Assembly: GCF_001654495.1 (NCBI RefSeq)
Contig: NZ_CP015849.1
Location: 1,564,501-1,628,500, forward strand
Source: Streptomyces sp. SAT1
GTDB lineage: Bacteria; Actinomycetota; Actinomycetes; Streptomycetales; Streptomycetaceae
Direction of reading: 5' to 3'
DNA: 64,000 nucleotides
In this document: positions 25,786 to 34,123 of the stretch, piece after piece
Layout of the letters: each line of letters opens with the position of its first letter
Numbering within the stretch: position 1 is the first letter of the stretch
Translations under genes and position numbers: made by a program
Notes under the pieces: model-generated
The model's database searches: none
The model's input: the letters and a program-made list of their open reading frames with translations, nothing else
What the model was told of the DNA's origin: nothing

Positions 25786-25922
25786 GACAGGTTTCTACGC
25801 GCGTCACCCCGGTGAGCGCGAGCACCGTTGCCTGATCGATATCTACCGGTTCCGCGCGAGCGGGCCGCTCGCTGCCGCGCGGACGCCGTCCCCGGGTCCG
25901 CGCGGCGGCGGCCGGCGCCGGG

Positions 25923-26522
25923 TCAGGACCCGGGCCGCCAGCCCGGGTCGCGCCCGCTCAGGCCTACCGTGCGGTCCAGCAGCGGGGCCCGGCCCGGAAC
26001 GGGCACGACGGGTCCGAAGATGCCGCTGCCCTCCTCCGGGCTGCCGTCGGCCGCCGCGCACAGGAAGCCGAACGCCGCCCGCAGCGCGGCCGGATCCGGC
26101 TCGTAGGGGCGGCCGGTGGCGCGCGCCAGGTCCCAGCCGTGGACGACGAGTTCGTCCGCGACGACGGCACCGGCCACCTCGCCGGGCAGGTCGACGCCGC
26201 CCGCCCGGGTCATGCCGGTCCAGGCGGCCGGATCGCGCCAGACCTCGGCCAGTTCGCCCAGGACCCGGGGCAGTTCCTCGCGCCAGCCGGGTCCGATGTC
26301 GGGCCGGGTGCTGTCCGGGCGGGTGTCGGTCCTCGGGCCCAGCTCCTTGCGGCCCGCGTCGCAGAAGGCGGCGGACAGGCCCAGCAGATGGCCCAGCAGA
26401 TGGCGGACGGCCAGGTCGGGGCAGGGCGTCGGGGCGGCGAGCTGGTCGTCGCGCACGTCCAGGGCGAGCCGCGCCACGATGCGGGCCTGCGGGCCGAGGT
26501 CGAGAAGGGTGCCGGTCGTCAT
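25923..26522 (-). CDS. TIGR03086 family (DinB/mycothiol-dependent-like) protein
   Basis: A helical-bundle protein of the actinobacterial TIGR03086/maleylpyruvate-isomerase-like group. Typical stretches are QLAAPTPCPDLAVRHLLGHL (~27-46) with a metal-type His, and VADELVVHGWDLARATGRP (~118-136), where His residues of the DinB metal triad lie. Members are thought to use mycothiol or bind metal, but most are uncharacterised. It is 199 aa. It is downstream of the kdgD-linked genes on the same strand, with a 96-nt gap. Confidence 0.85.
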   Translation of the reverse strand: MTTGTLLDLGPQARIVARLALDVRDDQLAAPTPCPDLAVRHLLGHLLGLSAAFCDAGRKELGPRTDTRPDSTRPDIGPGWREELPRVLGELAEVWRDPAAWTGMTRAGGVDLPGEVAGAVVADELVVHGWDLARATGRPYEPDPAALRAAFGFLCAAADGSPEEGSGIFGPVVPVPGRAPLLDRTVGLSGRDPGWRPGS

Positions 26523-26618
26523 CGTCTGCTCCTGGGATCGCGTGGGGCATCTCTCCTGGAGGCAGACCGCCCGGAGCGCCGGAACTCATCGGTGCCCGGC
26601 GGGGCGGCGCCGCCTCTT

Positions 26619-27782
26619 TCACAGCGCGGCGAGCCCGGCCGCGACCGCCTCCAGGTCGGCGTCCGAGGCCAGTCCCGCGTGGTAGAGGCGCAGCTCGGTG
26701 GCGCCGAGGCTGCGGGCGCGTGCGGCGTCCCGGGCCAGCGCGGCGGGACGGCCGCCCAGGCCGGAGACGACGGGGAGGTTGGCGGCCAGGACGGTGCCCG
26801 CGCCGGCGTGCCGCGCGAAGGGCGCGAGCAGGTCCGGTCCCTGGGCGCAGGGCACGACCACACCGTCCGCGACGGACAGCACGTGCGCGGGGTCGGTACC
26901 GGCGTCGGCGCCGCAGTGGTAGGACACCGGGTCGGCGTGCAGCAGCACCTGGAAGCCCTCGGGGGCGGCCGCGCGGACCGCGGCGACGGCCTCCTCCTGG
27001 AGGGTGCGCGCGGTCGTCTCGCGCCACGCGCGCGTGCCGCCCGCCTCCGGGGCGCCGAGCAGCCGCTCCACCGCGGGCCAGCCGCCCCCGGAGGGCGCCC
27101 CCCGCCACACCGGCTCCAGCGCGCCGCGCACGGCGTGCGCCAGCGCGTCGGCGTCCAGGCCCCGCGTGCCGTAGCCGGTGCGGCACGCGGGGCAGAAGCA
27201 CAGGGACATCAGGTACTGCCCGGCGTCGCCGAGCGCGACTCCGGCGGTCTTGTCGTGGGCGTGCAGATGGGCGAACCCGTACCAGCCGAGGGACTCCAGT
27301 TCGGTGCCGCGCGCGCCGGGCCGTACGGCGGCCTCGGCGGCCAGGTCCACCAGGTACGCGCGCGTGGCGGGCTGGGCGACACAGGGCGCCCACGGGTAGC
27401 GGTCGCCGTAGGCGTTGACGACGGAGGTCTCCGGGTGTTCGGCGCCCAGCCGGGAGTTGTGCGCGAGCACCACCCAGGTGTGCACCTCCAGGCCCGCGGC
27501 GGCCAGCGCCCCGGCGGCCTCGCCGAACGCGTCCCCGGGCGCCCAGTCACCGGCCGGGTGGGGGCGCGGGCTCCGTCCCCGCCAGTGGCCGCCGGGCGGG
27601 TAGAGGACGGCCGCGTACTCGGCCGTGATCACGCGGTGGCGCGGATGGCGGGGGGTCAGCGCGCGGGTGGAGTGGTAGGCGGCGGCGAGGGTCGCCCCCC
27701 GCACGCCGAGGGCGGCGGTGCGCTCCGGGGCCGCCGGGTCGCCGTTGACGTCCCAGGGGTAGAGGAACGCCGACGCCCTCAC
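26619..27782 (-). CDS. Uncharacterised protein coupled to kdgD (TIM-barrel hydrolase-like)
   Basis: I do not recognise a named family with confidence. The 387-residue protein has alternating strands and helices, aromatic-rich loops (FLYPWDVNG, HTWVVLAHNSRLG) and acidic residues at strand ends (ELESLGWYGFAHLHAHDKT, near 170-188), reminiscent of glycoside-hydrolase-like barrels. A CFCPAC cluster follows (~200-205), which could bind metal. There is no signal peptide, so it is cytosolic. GTG 27782 overlaps the kdgD stop (GTGA), so it is translated with kdgD and probably serves the same uronate/aldarate pathway. It does not show enolase-superfamily motifs, so it is not an obvious glucarate dehydratase. 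Confidence 0.7.
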   Translation of the reverse strand: MRASAFLYPWDVNGDPAAPERTAALGVRGATLAAAYHSTRALTPRHPRHRVITAEYAAVLYPPGGHWRGRSPRPHPAGDWAPGDAFGEAAGALAAAGLEVHTWVVLAHNSRLGAEHPETSVVNAYGDRYPWAPCVAQPATRAYLVDLAAEAAVRPGARGTELESLGWYGFAHLHAHDKTAGVALGDAGQYLMSLCFCPACRTGYGTRGLDADALAHAVRGALEPVWRGAPSGGGWPAVERLLGAPEAGGTRAWRETTARTLQEEAVAAVRAAAPEGFQVLLHADPVSYHCGADAGTDPAHVLSVADGVVVPCAQGPDLLAPFARHAGAGTVLAANLPVVSGLGGRPAALARDAARARSLGATELRLYHAGLASDADLEAVAAGLAAL

Positions 27783-28720
27783 TCGGCCCCCTCGGTCAGC
27801 GCGTGGCCGCGTTCGACGAGCCGGGCCAGCCGCTCGATGTGCTCGGGGGCCGGTTCGTGCAGCGGCGGCCGTACGCCGCCCACGTCGAGTCCGCGCAGCC
27901 GCACCCCGGCCTTGACCAGGGAGACGGCGTACCCGGCGCCCTGGGCGCGCAGTTCGACGAAGGGGCGGTAGAAGCCGTCCAGCAGGCGGTGCGCGGTGGT
28001 GTCGTCGCCCTCGCGCAGCGCCCGGTGGAAGGCGAGGGCGATCTCGGGGACGAAGCAGAAGACGGCGGAGGAGTAGAGGGTGACGCCGATGCCCCGGTAG
28101 GCGAGCTGGGTCTGTTCGGCGGTGGGCAGCCCGTTGAAGCAGAGGAAGTCGTCCAGGCCCTCGGTGCGGAGGGCGCTGACGACGCGCTGCATGAGGTCGA
28201 GGTCGCCGAGGCCGTCCTTGAGGCCGATGACGCCGTCCGTGCGGGCGAGCGCGACGGCGGTCCGCGGGGTGAGGACGGCGTTGTCACGCTGGTAGACGAT
28301 GACGGGCAGGGCGGTCGCCGCGGCCACCTCGCGGTAGTGCCGCAGCAGTCCCTCCTGCCCGGCGACGACGAGGTACGGCGGCATGGCGAGCAGTCCGTCC
28401 GCGCCCGCGGCCTCGGCGAGCCGGGCGTACCGCACGGCGAGCGTGGTGCCGTAGCCGGTGCCCGCCACGACCGGGACGCGCCCGCCGGCCGCCTCGACGG
28501 CCGCGCGGACGCAGGTCCCGAACTCCTCGGGCGTGAGCGCGTGGAACTCGCCGGTGCCGCAGCAGGCGAAGACGGCGGCGGCCCCGGCCTCGACGCCGCG
28601 GCGCACATGGGCGCGGTAGACGTCGAGGTCGGGGGCGCCGTCGGGGCCGTAGGCGGTGACGGGGAAGAACAGCGGCCCGCTGGGGATGCTGAGGCGCTCG
28701 GCGAGGGGGGCTGACGTCAC
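27779..28720 (-). CDS. kdgD: 5-dehydro-4-deoxyglucarate dehydratase (KdgD-like)
   Basis: A DHDPS/NAL-superfamily aldolase-type enzyme that dehydrates and decarboxylates 5-keto-4-deoxyglucarate to 2-oxoglutarate semialdehyde. KdgD-type features are LFFPVTAYGPDGAPD at the N-terminus, CCGTGEFHALTPEEF, Y143 in IVYQRDNAVLTP and the Schiff-base K168 in GVIGLKDGLGDLDLM. It is 313 aa. GTG 28720 is preceded by GGGAGAG; a much longer frame reading upstream to 30256 is spurious. A clear promoter lies at 28816-28845. It is divergent from udh and coupled to the unknown gene at 26619-27782. Confidence 0.88.
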   Translation of the reverse strand: MTSAPLAERLSIPSGPLFFPVTAYGPDGAPDLDVYRAHVRRGVEAGAAAVFACCGTGEFHALTPEEFGTCVRAAVEAAGGRVPVVAGTGYGTTLAVRYARLAEAAGADGLLAMPPYLVVAGQEGLLRHYREVAAATALPVIVYQRDNAVLTPRTAVALARTDGVIGLKDGLGDLDLMQRVVSALRTEGLDDFLCFNGLPTAEQTQLAYRGIGVTLYSSAVFCFVPEIALAFHRALREGDDTTAHRLLDGFYRPFVELRAQGAGYAVSLVKAGVRLRGLDVGGVRPPLHEPAPEHIERLARLVERGHALTEGAE

Positions 28721-28815
28721 GGGCTCTCCCTGGGGCAGGCGGGCAGGGACGGACAAGAGAACAGGCAGACCGTCACTCATGTTTCTGACTGGCGTCCATA
28801 TGCATGAACGCGTCC

Positions 28816-28845
28816 ACGCTAAGTGGCCTCCCTGTGGCCGGTCAA
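28816..28845 (-). promoter_or_regulatory. kdgD promoter
   Basis: On the minus strand, TTGACC (28840-28845) and TAGCGT (28816-28821) are 18 bp apart, a good housekeeping sigma-factor match. Confidence 0.65.
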
Positions 28846-28919
28846 GCGTCCCCACCCGCGAGCGACCAGGGATCCTGCCCCGGCACGGCACCCTTGACGC
28901 CGCCCGCCCGCGCTCCCTA

Positions 28920-28931
28920 GCGTGATCACGC
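28920..28931. promoter_or_regulatory. 12-bp palindrome in the kdgD-udh divergent spacer
   Basis: GCGTGATCACGC is a perfect palindrome at 28920-28931, overlapping a TAGCGT box (28918-28923) on the plus strand. It is a candidate operator for udh. Confidence 0.5.
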
Positions 28932-28993
28932 ATGTGAATCAAGTCCATGCATACGGCTGGCTGTCGCGCACGCTCGACGCAAGGAGTCCACGG

Positions 28994-29803
28994 ATGCCCG
29001 CTCCCCGCACCGTTCTGCTCACCGGCGCCGCCGGCGGGCTCGGCACCCTGATGCGGGACCTGCTGCCGCGGTACGGCTACACGCTGCGTCTGTTCGACAT
29101 GCGGCCGGTCGAGGGCGCCCCGGACGCCGTCACCGCTGACCTCGCCGACCGGGCGGCCCTGCGCGAGGCGGTCCGGGGCGTCGACGCGATCATCCACCTG
29201 GCGGGCATCTCCCTGGAAGCCCCGTTCGAGAAGATCCTCAGGGCCAACATCGAGGGGACGTACCACCTCTACGAGGCCGCGCGCGAGGAGGGCGTCGGGC
29301 GGATCGTCTTCGCCTCCTCCAACCACGCGGTCGGTCACACGCCCGTGCCGCGCGAGGGCGATCCGCTGATCCCGGTCGACACGCCGCGCCGCCCCGACAC
29401 CTTCTACGGCCTGTCCAAGTCGTTCGGCGAGGACCTCGCCCAGCTCTACTGGGACCGGCACGGCCTGGAGACCGTCTCGGTGCGCATCGGCTCCTGCTTC
29501 CCCGAGCCGACCAGTGTGCGCATGCTCTCGATCTGGCTGAGCCCCGCCGACGGCGCCCGCCTCTTCCACGCCGCCCTCACCGCCGAGCACGTGGGCCACA
29601 CCGTCGTCTACGGCTCCTCCGCCAACACCCGCCTGTGGTGGGACCTGTCGGGCGCGCGGGCGCTCGGCTACGCGCCCCGGGACGACTCGGAGCCGTACGC
29701 CGCGAAGCTCGTCGCAGAGCAGGGCGGGCTCGACCCGGACGAGCCGGCCCACGCCCGCCTCGGCGGCCACTTCGTCACCGACCCGCCGATCTGGCCGTAC
29801 TGA
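28994..29803 (+). CDS. udh: Uronate dehydrogenase (NAD-dependent SDR)
   Basis: An extended-type short-chain dehydrogenase that oxidises D-glucuronate/D-galacturonate to the aldarolactone with NAD+. The Rossmann motif TGAAGGLGTLM (10-20), FASSNHAVG (107-114) and the YxxxK pair Y138/K142 (FYGLSKSFGE) are present. VRIGSCFPEP and MLSIWLSP closely resemble the Agrobacterium uronate dehydrogenase as I remember it. It is 269 aa, family-typical. ATG 28994 has AAGGAG at 28981-28986. It is divergent from kdgD, which acts later in the same oxidative pathway. A hairpin follows at 29850. Confidence 0.88.
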   Translation: MPAPRTVLLTGAAGGLGTLMRDLLPRYGYTLRLFDMRPVEGAPDAVTADLADRAALREAVRGVDAIIHLAGISLEAPFEKILRANIEGTYHLYEAAREEGVGRIVFASSNHAVGHTPVPREGDPLIPVDTPRRPDTFYGLSKSFGEDLAQLYWDRHGLETVSVRIGSCFPEPTSVRMLSIWLSPADGARLFHAALTAEHVGHTVVYGSSANTRLWWDLSGARALGYAPRDDSEPYAAKLVAEQGGLDPDEPAHARLGGHFVTDPPIWPY

Positions 29804-29849
29804 CGGCGCCGCGGCCGTCCGCCGCACGGCGCGGAAGCACCCCCGCACA

Positions 29850-29882
29850 CGGCGGGCGGGCACCGAACGGGCCCGCCCGCCG
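29850..29882 (+). terminator. Terminator hairpin after udh
   Basis: CGGCGGGCGGGC (29850-29861) pairs perfectly with 29871-29882 over a 9-nt loop, 47 nt after the udh stop. Confidence 0.7.
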
Positions 29883-30092
29883 CGCCATGCGGGCATCCGC
29901 CGTGCCCGTTCCCACCGGGCGCCGGACAGCCGCCCAGGTCCGCGACGGACACACAGCCCGGCAAACGGGCGCACCCGGGCATCATCGGACCGGCAACAGA
30001 CCTGGTCAGCACCGCACACCGGCTGTACAACTGTGCCCCGAGGGCCGCACCGGGCCCGAACGGGCAACACGCCAGGAGGGCAGGTACCGGCC

Positions 30093-30863
30093 ATGGGCGC
30101 GCGGACGGCGGAGGAACGGCAGCGGGAGATCGTGCGGGCCGCCCGTGCCGACGGCCAGGTCGACGTCACCGCGCTGGCCGGCACGCTCGGCGTCGCCAAG
30201 GAGACCATCCGCCGCGACCTGCGCGCCTTGGAGGACCACGGGCTGGTCCGCCGCACCCACGGCGGGGCCTATCCGGTGGAGAGCGCCGGCTTCGAGACGA
30301 CCCTCGCCGTCCGCGCCACCACCCATGTGCCCGAGAAGCGCCGGATCGCCGCGGCGGCGGCCGAGCTGCTCGGGGACGCCGAGACGGTCTTCGTCGACGA
30401 GGGCTTCACCCCGCAGCTGATCGCCGAGGCCCTGCCCGTGGACCGGCCGCTGACCGTGGTGACCGCCTCCCTGCCGGTCGCCGGGGCCCTCGCCGGGGCG
30501 GCGAACGTCTCGGTGCTGCTGCTCGGCGGCCGGGTGCGCGCGGGCACGCTGGCCACCGTCGACCACTGGACGACGAAGATGCTCGCCGGATTCGTCGTCG
30601 ACCTCGCCTACATCGGCGCCAACGGCATCTCGCGCGAACACGGCCTGACCACGCCCGACCCGGCGGTCAGCGAGGTCAAGTCGCAGGCGATGCGGGCCGC
30701 GCGGCGCACCGTGCTCGCCGGGGTGCACACCAAGTTCGGCGCGGTCAGCTTCTGCCGGTTCGCCGAGGTCGGCGCGCTGGAGGCGATCGTGACCAGCACC
30801 CTGCTCCCGGCCGCCGAGGCGCACCGCTACGCCCTGCTGGGCCCGCAGGTCATCCGGGTCTGA
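30093..30863 (+). CDS. DeoR-family transcriptional regulator
   Basis: A sugar-responsive regulator with an N-terminal DeoR helix-turn-helix (residues ~6-60: RQREIVRAARADGQVDVTAL ... KETIRRDLRALEDHGLVRRTHGGA) and a C-terminal sugar-phosphate sensor domain (TVFVDEGFTPQLIAEAL, LLLGGRVRAGTLATV, DLAYIGANGISREHGLTTPD). It is 256 aa. ATG 30093 follows GGAGGG at about 30075-30080. It stands 130 nt before the solute-binding protein of a sugar/polyol ABC importer and probably represses that operon until a phosphorylated sugar or polyol accumulates (inference). Confidence 0.9.
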   Translation: MGARTAEERQREIVRAARADGQVDVTALAGTLGVAKETIRRDLRALEDHGLVRRTHGGAYPVESAGFETTLAVRATTHVPEKRRIAAAAAELLGDAETVFVDEGFTPQLIAEALPVDRPLTVVTASLPVAGALAGAANVSVLLLGGRVRAGTLATVDHWTTKMLAGFVVDLAYIGANGISREHGLTTPDPAVSEVKSQAMRAARRTVLAGVHTKFGAVSFCRFAEVGALEAIVTSTLLPAAEAHRYALLGPQVIRV

Positions 30864-30993
30864 TCCACCCCGCCCGTACGGCGGCCCCCGCCGCGCGGAC
30901 CGGCACACCCCGCGCCACCCCTTATGTCCGGCTACCTCCCTTTATCTCCCACTCCCATGACCCCTCTCCATCCCCAATGTTCAGGAGCGATCC

Positions 30994-32367
30994 ATGCGAA
31001 CCCAGAGCCGACGGCGGCCACCGCGAGCGACACTCGCCCTGGCCGCCGCAGGGACGCTGCTCGCCCCGCTGCTCTCCGGCTGCTGGGTCGGGGCGGGCGG
31101 GGCCGGTTCGGGCGGCGACTCCATCAATGTGCTGATGGTCAACAACCCGCAGATGACGGAGTTGCAGAAGCTCACCGCCGCGCACTTCACCAAGGAGACC
31201 GGCATCAAGGTGAACTTCACCGTGCTGCCGGAGAACGACGTCCGCGACAAGATCAGCCAGGACTTCGCCAACCAGGCCGGCCAGTACGACGTGGCCACCC
31301 TGTCCAACTACGAGATCCCGATCTACGCCCGCAACGGCTGGCTGCACCCGGTGGACTCCTACGTCGCCCGGGACCCGGGCTTCGACCAGCAGGACGTGCT
31401 GGCCCCGATGCGCCAGTCCCTCACCGCCGACGACGGCAAGCTCTACGGCGAGCCCTTCTACGGCGAGTCGTCCTTCCTCATGTACCGCAAGGACGTCTTC
31501 GCGGCCAAGGGCCTGACCATGCCCGCCCACCCCACCTGGCAGCAGGTCGCCGACCTGGCCGCGAAGGCGGACGGCGCCCGGCCCGGCATGAAGGGCGTCT
31601 GCCTGCGCGGACTGCCCGGCTGGGGCGAGCTGATGGCGCCGCTCACCACGGTCGTCAACACCTTCGGCGGCACCTGGTTCGACAAGGACTGGAAGGCGCA
31701 CCTGGACTCCCCCGAGTTCACCAGGGCGACGAAGTTCTATGTCGACCTGGTACGGCAGCACGGCGAGTCCGGCGCCGCCCAGTCCGGCTTCGCCGAATGC
31801 CTGAACAACATGACCCAGGGCAAGGTCGCCATGTGGTACGACGCCACCAGCGCGGCCGGCCTGCTGGAGGCCAAGGGCTCCCCCGTCAAGGGCAAGGTCG
31901 GCTACGCCCCCGCGCCGGTGGAGAAGACCGCGTCCTCCGGCTGGCTCTACACCTGGGCCTGGGGCATCCAGAAGGCGTCCCGCAACCCGGACAAGGCGTG
32001 GAAGTTCGTCTCCTGGGCCTCCGGCAAGGGGTACGAGCGGCTGGTCGGCGAGACGAGCGGCTGGTCGAACGTCCCGGCGGGCAAGCGCGCCTCCACGTAC
32101 GGGATCCCCGCCTACCGGGCGGAGGCCGCCGCCTTCCAGGAGCGGACCAAGGACGCGATCGCGAACGCCCGCCCCAACGACCCGGGCGTCCAGCCCCGGC
32201 CCGCCCCCGGCATCCAGTTCGTCGACATCCCCGAGTTCACCGACCTCGGCACCAAGGTCTCCCAGGAGATCAGCGCGGCCGTCGCCGGACGCCAGTCGGT
32301 CGAGTCCGCCCTCGCGAAGGCCCAGCGGCTCGCCGAGAAGATCTCCAAGGAGTACGAGGGACGATGA
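30994..32367 (+). CDS. ABC sugar/polyol importer, solute-binding lipoprotein
   Basis: An extracellular substrate-binding lipoprotein (bacterial SBP family 1). The signal peptide ends in the lipobox LLSGC with lipidated C30. The mature part starts with a Gly/Ser linker and SINVLMVNNPQMTELQKL; EPFYGESSFLMYRKDVFAAKG and GWLYTWAWGIQKASRNPDKAWKF are abbreviated landmarks of the sorbitol/mannitol-type group. It is 457 aa. AGGAG at 30983-30987 serves ATG 30994. It overlaps the first permease by ATGA. Specificity for a polyol is inferred from the alcohol dehydrogenase at the end of the operon. Confidence 0.9.
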   Translation: MRTQSRRRPPRATLALAAAGTLLAPLLSGCWVGAGGAGSGGDSINVLMVNNPQMTELQKLTAAHFTKETGIKVNFTVLPENDVRDKISQDFANQAGQYDVATLSNYEIPIYARNGWLHPVDSYVARDPGFDQQDVLAPMRQSLTADDGKLYGEPFYGESSFLMYRKDVFAAKGLTMPAHPTWQQVADLAAKADGARPGMKGVCLRGLPGWGELMAPLTTVVNTFGGTWFDKDWKAHLDSPEFTRATKFYVDLVRQHGESGAAQSGFAECLNNMTQGKVAMWYDATSAAGLLEAKGSPVKGKVGYAPAPVEKTASSGWLYTWAWGIQKASRNPDKAWKFVSWASGKGYERLVGETSGWSNVPAGKRASTYGIPAYRAEAAAFQERTKDAIANARPNDPGVQPRPAPGIQFVDIPEFTDLGTKVSQEISAAVAGRQSVESALAKAQRLAEKISKEYEGR

Positions 32368-33302
32368 CCGCCACGACCACGGCCCCCGTGGCCGCCACCC
32401 AGCCGCTCACGGGCCGCCGGACCTCACCCCGGCTGCGCGCCTGGGCCACCCGCGCCCCGCTGCTGCCCGCCCTCGTCTTCATGATCGCCGTGACCCAGCT
32501 GCCGTTCGTGGCCACGCTGGTGATCTCCTTCTTCGACTGGAACGCCCTCTATCCCAAGGCCCGCCGCTTCACCGGGCTCGACAACTACCAGCAGGTGCTC
32601 ACCGACGCGGACCTGCGCCACTCGGTGTGGACGACCGTGCTGCTGACCGTGGCGGTGGTGCTGGCCAGCCTGGTCCTCGGCCTCGCCCTCGCCCTGCTCC
32701 TGGACCGCCGCTTCCCCGGCCGGGGCGCCGTGCGCACCCTGCTGATCGCGCCGTTCCTCGTGGTGCCGGTAGCCGCCGCCCTGCTGTGGAAGCACGTCCT
32801 CTACAACCCGGAGTACGGCCTGCTCAACGGCCTGCTGCACTATGTGGGCGGCCCGCAGCCGGACTGGATCTCGAACACCCCGCTGCTCGCGGTCGAGGCC
32901 TCGCTGGTGTGGCAGTGGACGCCGTTCATGATGCTGATCCTGCTGGCCGGACTCCAGAGCCGCGACCAGCAGCAGATCGAGGCCGCCCGGGTCGACGGGG
33001 CCGGCGACTGGCAGATCTTCGTCCATCTGACCCTGCCGCATCTGCGCCGCTACCTCGAACTCGGCGCGCTGCTCGGCTCGATCTACATCGTGCAGAACTT
33101 CGACGCGGTGTTCACCCTCACCTCCGGGGGCCTGGGCACCGCCAACCTGCCCTACACCGTCTACCAGAGCTTCTACCAGGCCCACGAGAACGGACTGGCC
33201 TCCGCCGCCGGTGTCCTGGTCGTCATCGGCTCGATCCTCATCGCGACCTTCGCCCTGCGCGTGGTCTCGTCCCTGTTCCGCGAGGAGGTGTCCCGCGCAT
33301 GA
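32364..33302 (+). CDS. ABC sugar/polyol importer permease 1 (MalF-type)
   Basis: A 312-residue inner-membrane permease with about six transmembrane segments (first at ~31-55, LLPALVFMIAVTQLPFVATL) and the EAA loop EAARVDGAGDWQIFVHLTLP that docks the ATPase. It overlaps the binding-protein stop (ATGA at 32364) and the next permease (33299). No ATP-binding gene is present in the operon; Streptomyces commonly shares the MsiK ATPase among such importers. Confidence 0.92.
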   Translation: MTATTTAPVAATQPLTGRRTSPRLRAWATRAPLLPALVFMIAVTQLPFVATLVISFFDWNALYPKARRFTGLDNYQQVLTDADLRHSVWTTVLLTVAVVLASLVLGLALALLLDRRFPGRGAVRTLLIAPFLVVPVAAALLWKHVLYNPEYGLLNGLLHYVGGPQPDWISNTPLLAVEASLVWQWTPFMMLILLAGLQSRDQQQIEAARVDGAGDWQIFVHLTLPHLRRYLELGALLGSIYIVQNFDAVFTLTSGGLGTANLPYTVYQSFYQAHENGLASAAGVLVVIGSILIATFALRVVSSLFREEVSRA

Positions 33303-34123
33303 ACGCCCTCAAGCGCAACGGTCTCGGCCTCGTGGCCTGGCTCGCCGGGATCGTGTTCTTCCTGCCCATCGCCTGGATGGCGCTGACGTCCTTCCACTCC
33401 GAGTCGGACGCGGCGACCAACCCGCCGTCCTTCGCCGCCTCCCTGACCCTGGACGGCTACCGCGAGTTCTTCGGCAGCGGCGGCGGGGCCAGCCCCTGGC
33501 CCGCGCTGGCCAACTCGGCGGTCGCCTCGGTGGCCTCGACGCTGCTCGTCCTCGTCCTGTCCCTGCCGGCGGCGTACGCGCTGTCGATCCGGCCGGTGCG
33601 CAAGTGGACGGACGTGCTGTTCTTCTTCCTGTCCACCAAGATGCTCCCGGCGGTGGCGGGTCTGCTGCCGATCTACCTGTTCGCCAAGAACACCGGGATG
33701 CTGGACAACATCTGGCTGCTGGTCATCCTCTACACCTCGATGAACCTGCCGATCGCGGTGTGGATGATGCAGTCCTTCCTCGCCGAGGTGCCGGTCGCCG
33801 TCATCGAGGCGGCCCGGGTCGACGGGGCCCGGCTGCCCACGATCCTGGCCCGGGTGGTGGCCCCCATCGCCGTCCCCGGGATCGCGGCCACCGCGCTGAT
33901 CTGCTTCATCTTCAGCTGGAACGAGCTGCTCTTCGCCCGGGTCCTGACCGGCGTGGTCGCCGAGACCGCCCCCGTCTTCCTGACCGGCTTCATCACCAGC
34001 CAGGGCCTGTTCCTCGCGAAGGTGTGCGCCGCGTCGCTCGTCATCTCCCTGCCGGTGCTCGCCGCGGGGTTCGCCGCCCAGGACAAACTGGTCCAGGGCC
34101 TGTCGTTGGGAGCCGTGAAATGA
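33299..34123 (+). CDS. ABC sugar/polyol importer permease 2 (MalG-type)
   Basis: A 274-residue permease with six predicted membrane helices (first ~10-30, LGLVAWLAGIVFFLPIAWMA) and the EAA motif IEAARVDGARLPTILARVVAP. The C-terminal LVQGLSLGAVKG-like ending (LVQGLSLGAVK) is typical of the MalG/SmoG group. It overlaps both neighbours by 4 nt, so the import genes and dehydrogenase are tightly coupled. Confidence 0.92.
   Translation: MNALKRNGLGLVAWLAGIVFFLPIAWMALTSFHSESDAATNPPSFAASLTLDGYREFFGSGGGASPWPALANSAVASVASTLLVLVLSLPAAYALSIRPVRKWTDVLFFFLSTKMLPAVAGLLPIYLFAKNTGMLDNIWLLVILYTSMNLPIAVWMMQSFLAEVPVAVIEAARVDGARLPTILARVVAPIAVPGIAATALICFIFSWNELLFARVLTGVVAETAPVFLTGFITSQGLFLAKVCAASLVISLPVLAAGFAAQDKLVQGLSLGAVK

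Larger units (their letters stand above)
28797..28955. repeat. Inverted pair of CATATGCATG-like sites flanking the kdgD/udh promoters
   Basis: CATATGCATG at 28797-28806 and CATGCATACG at 28946-28955 are reverse complements at 9 of 10 positions. One sits near the kdgD transcription start and the other before udh. They may be binding sites for one shared regulator. Confidence 0.4.

Noticed and set aside
28721..30256. Long upstream extension of the kdgD frame
   Set aside because: It would run antisense through udh and lose the good ribosome site and promoter of kdgD; only the part from 28720 matches the family.
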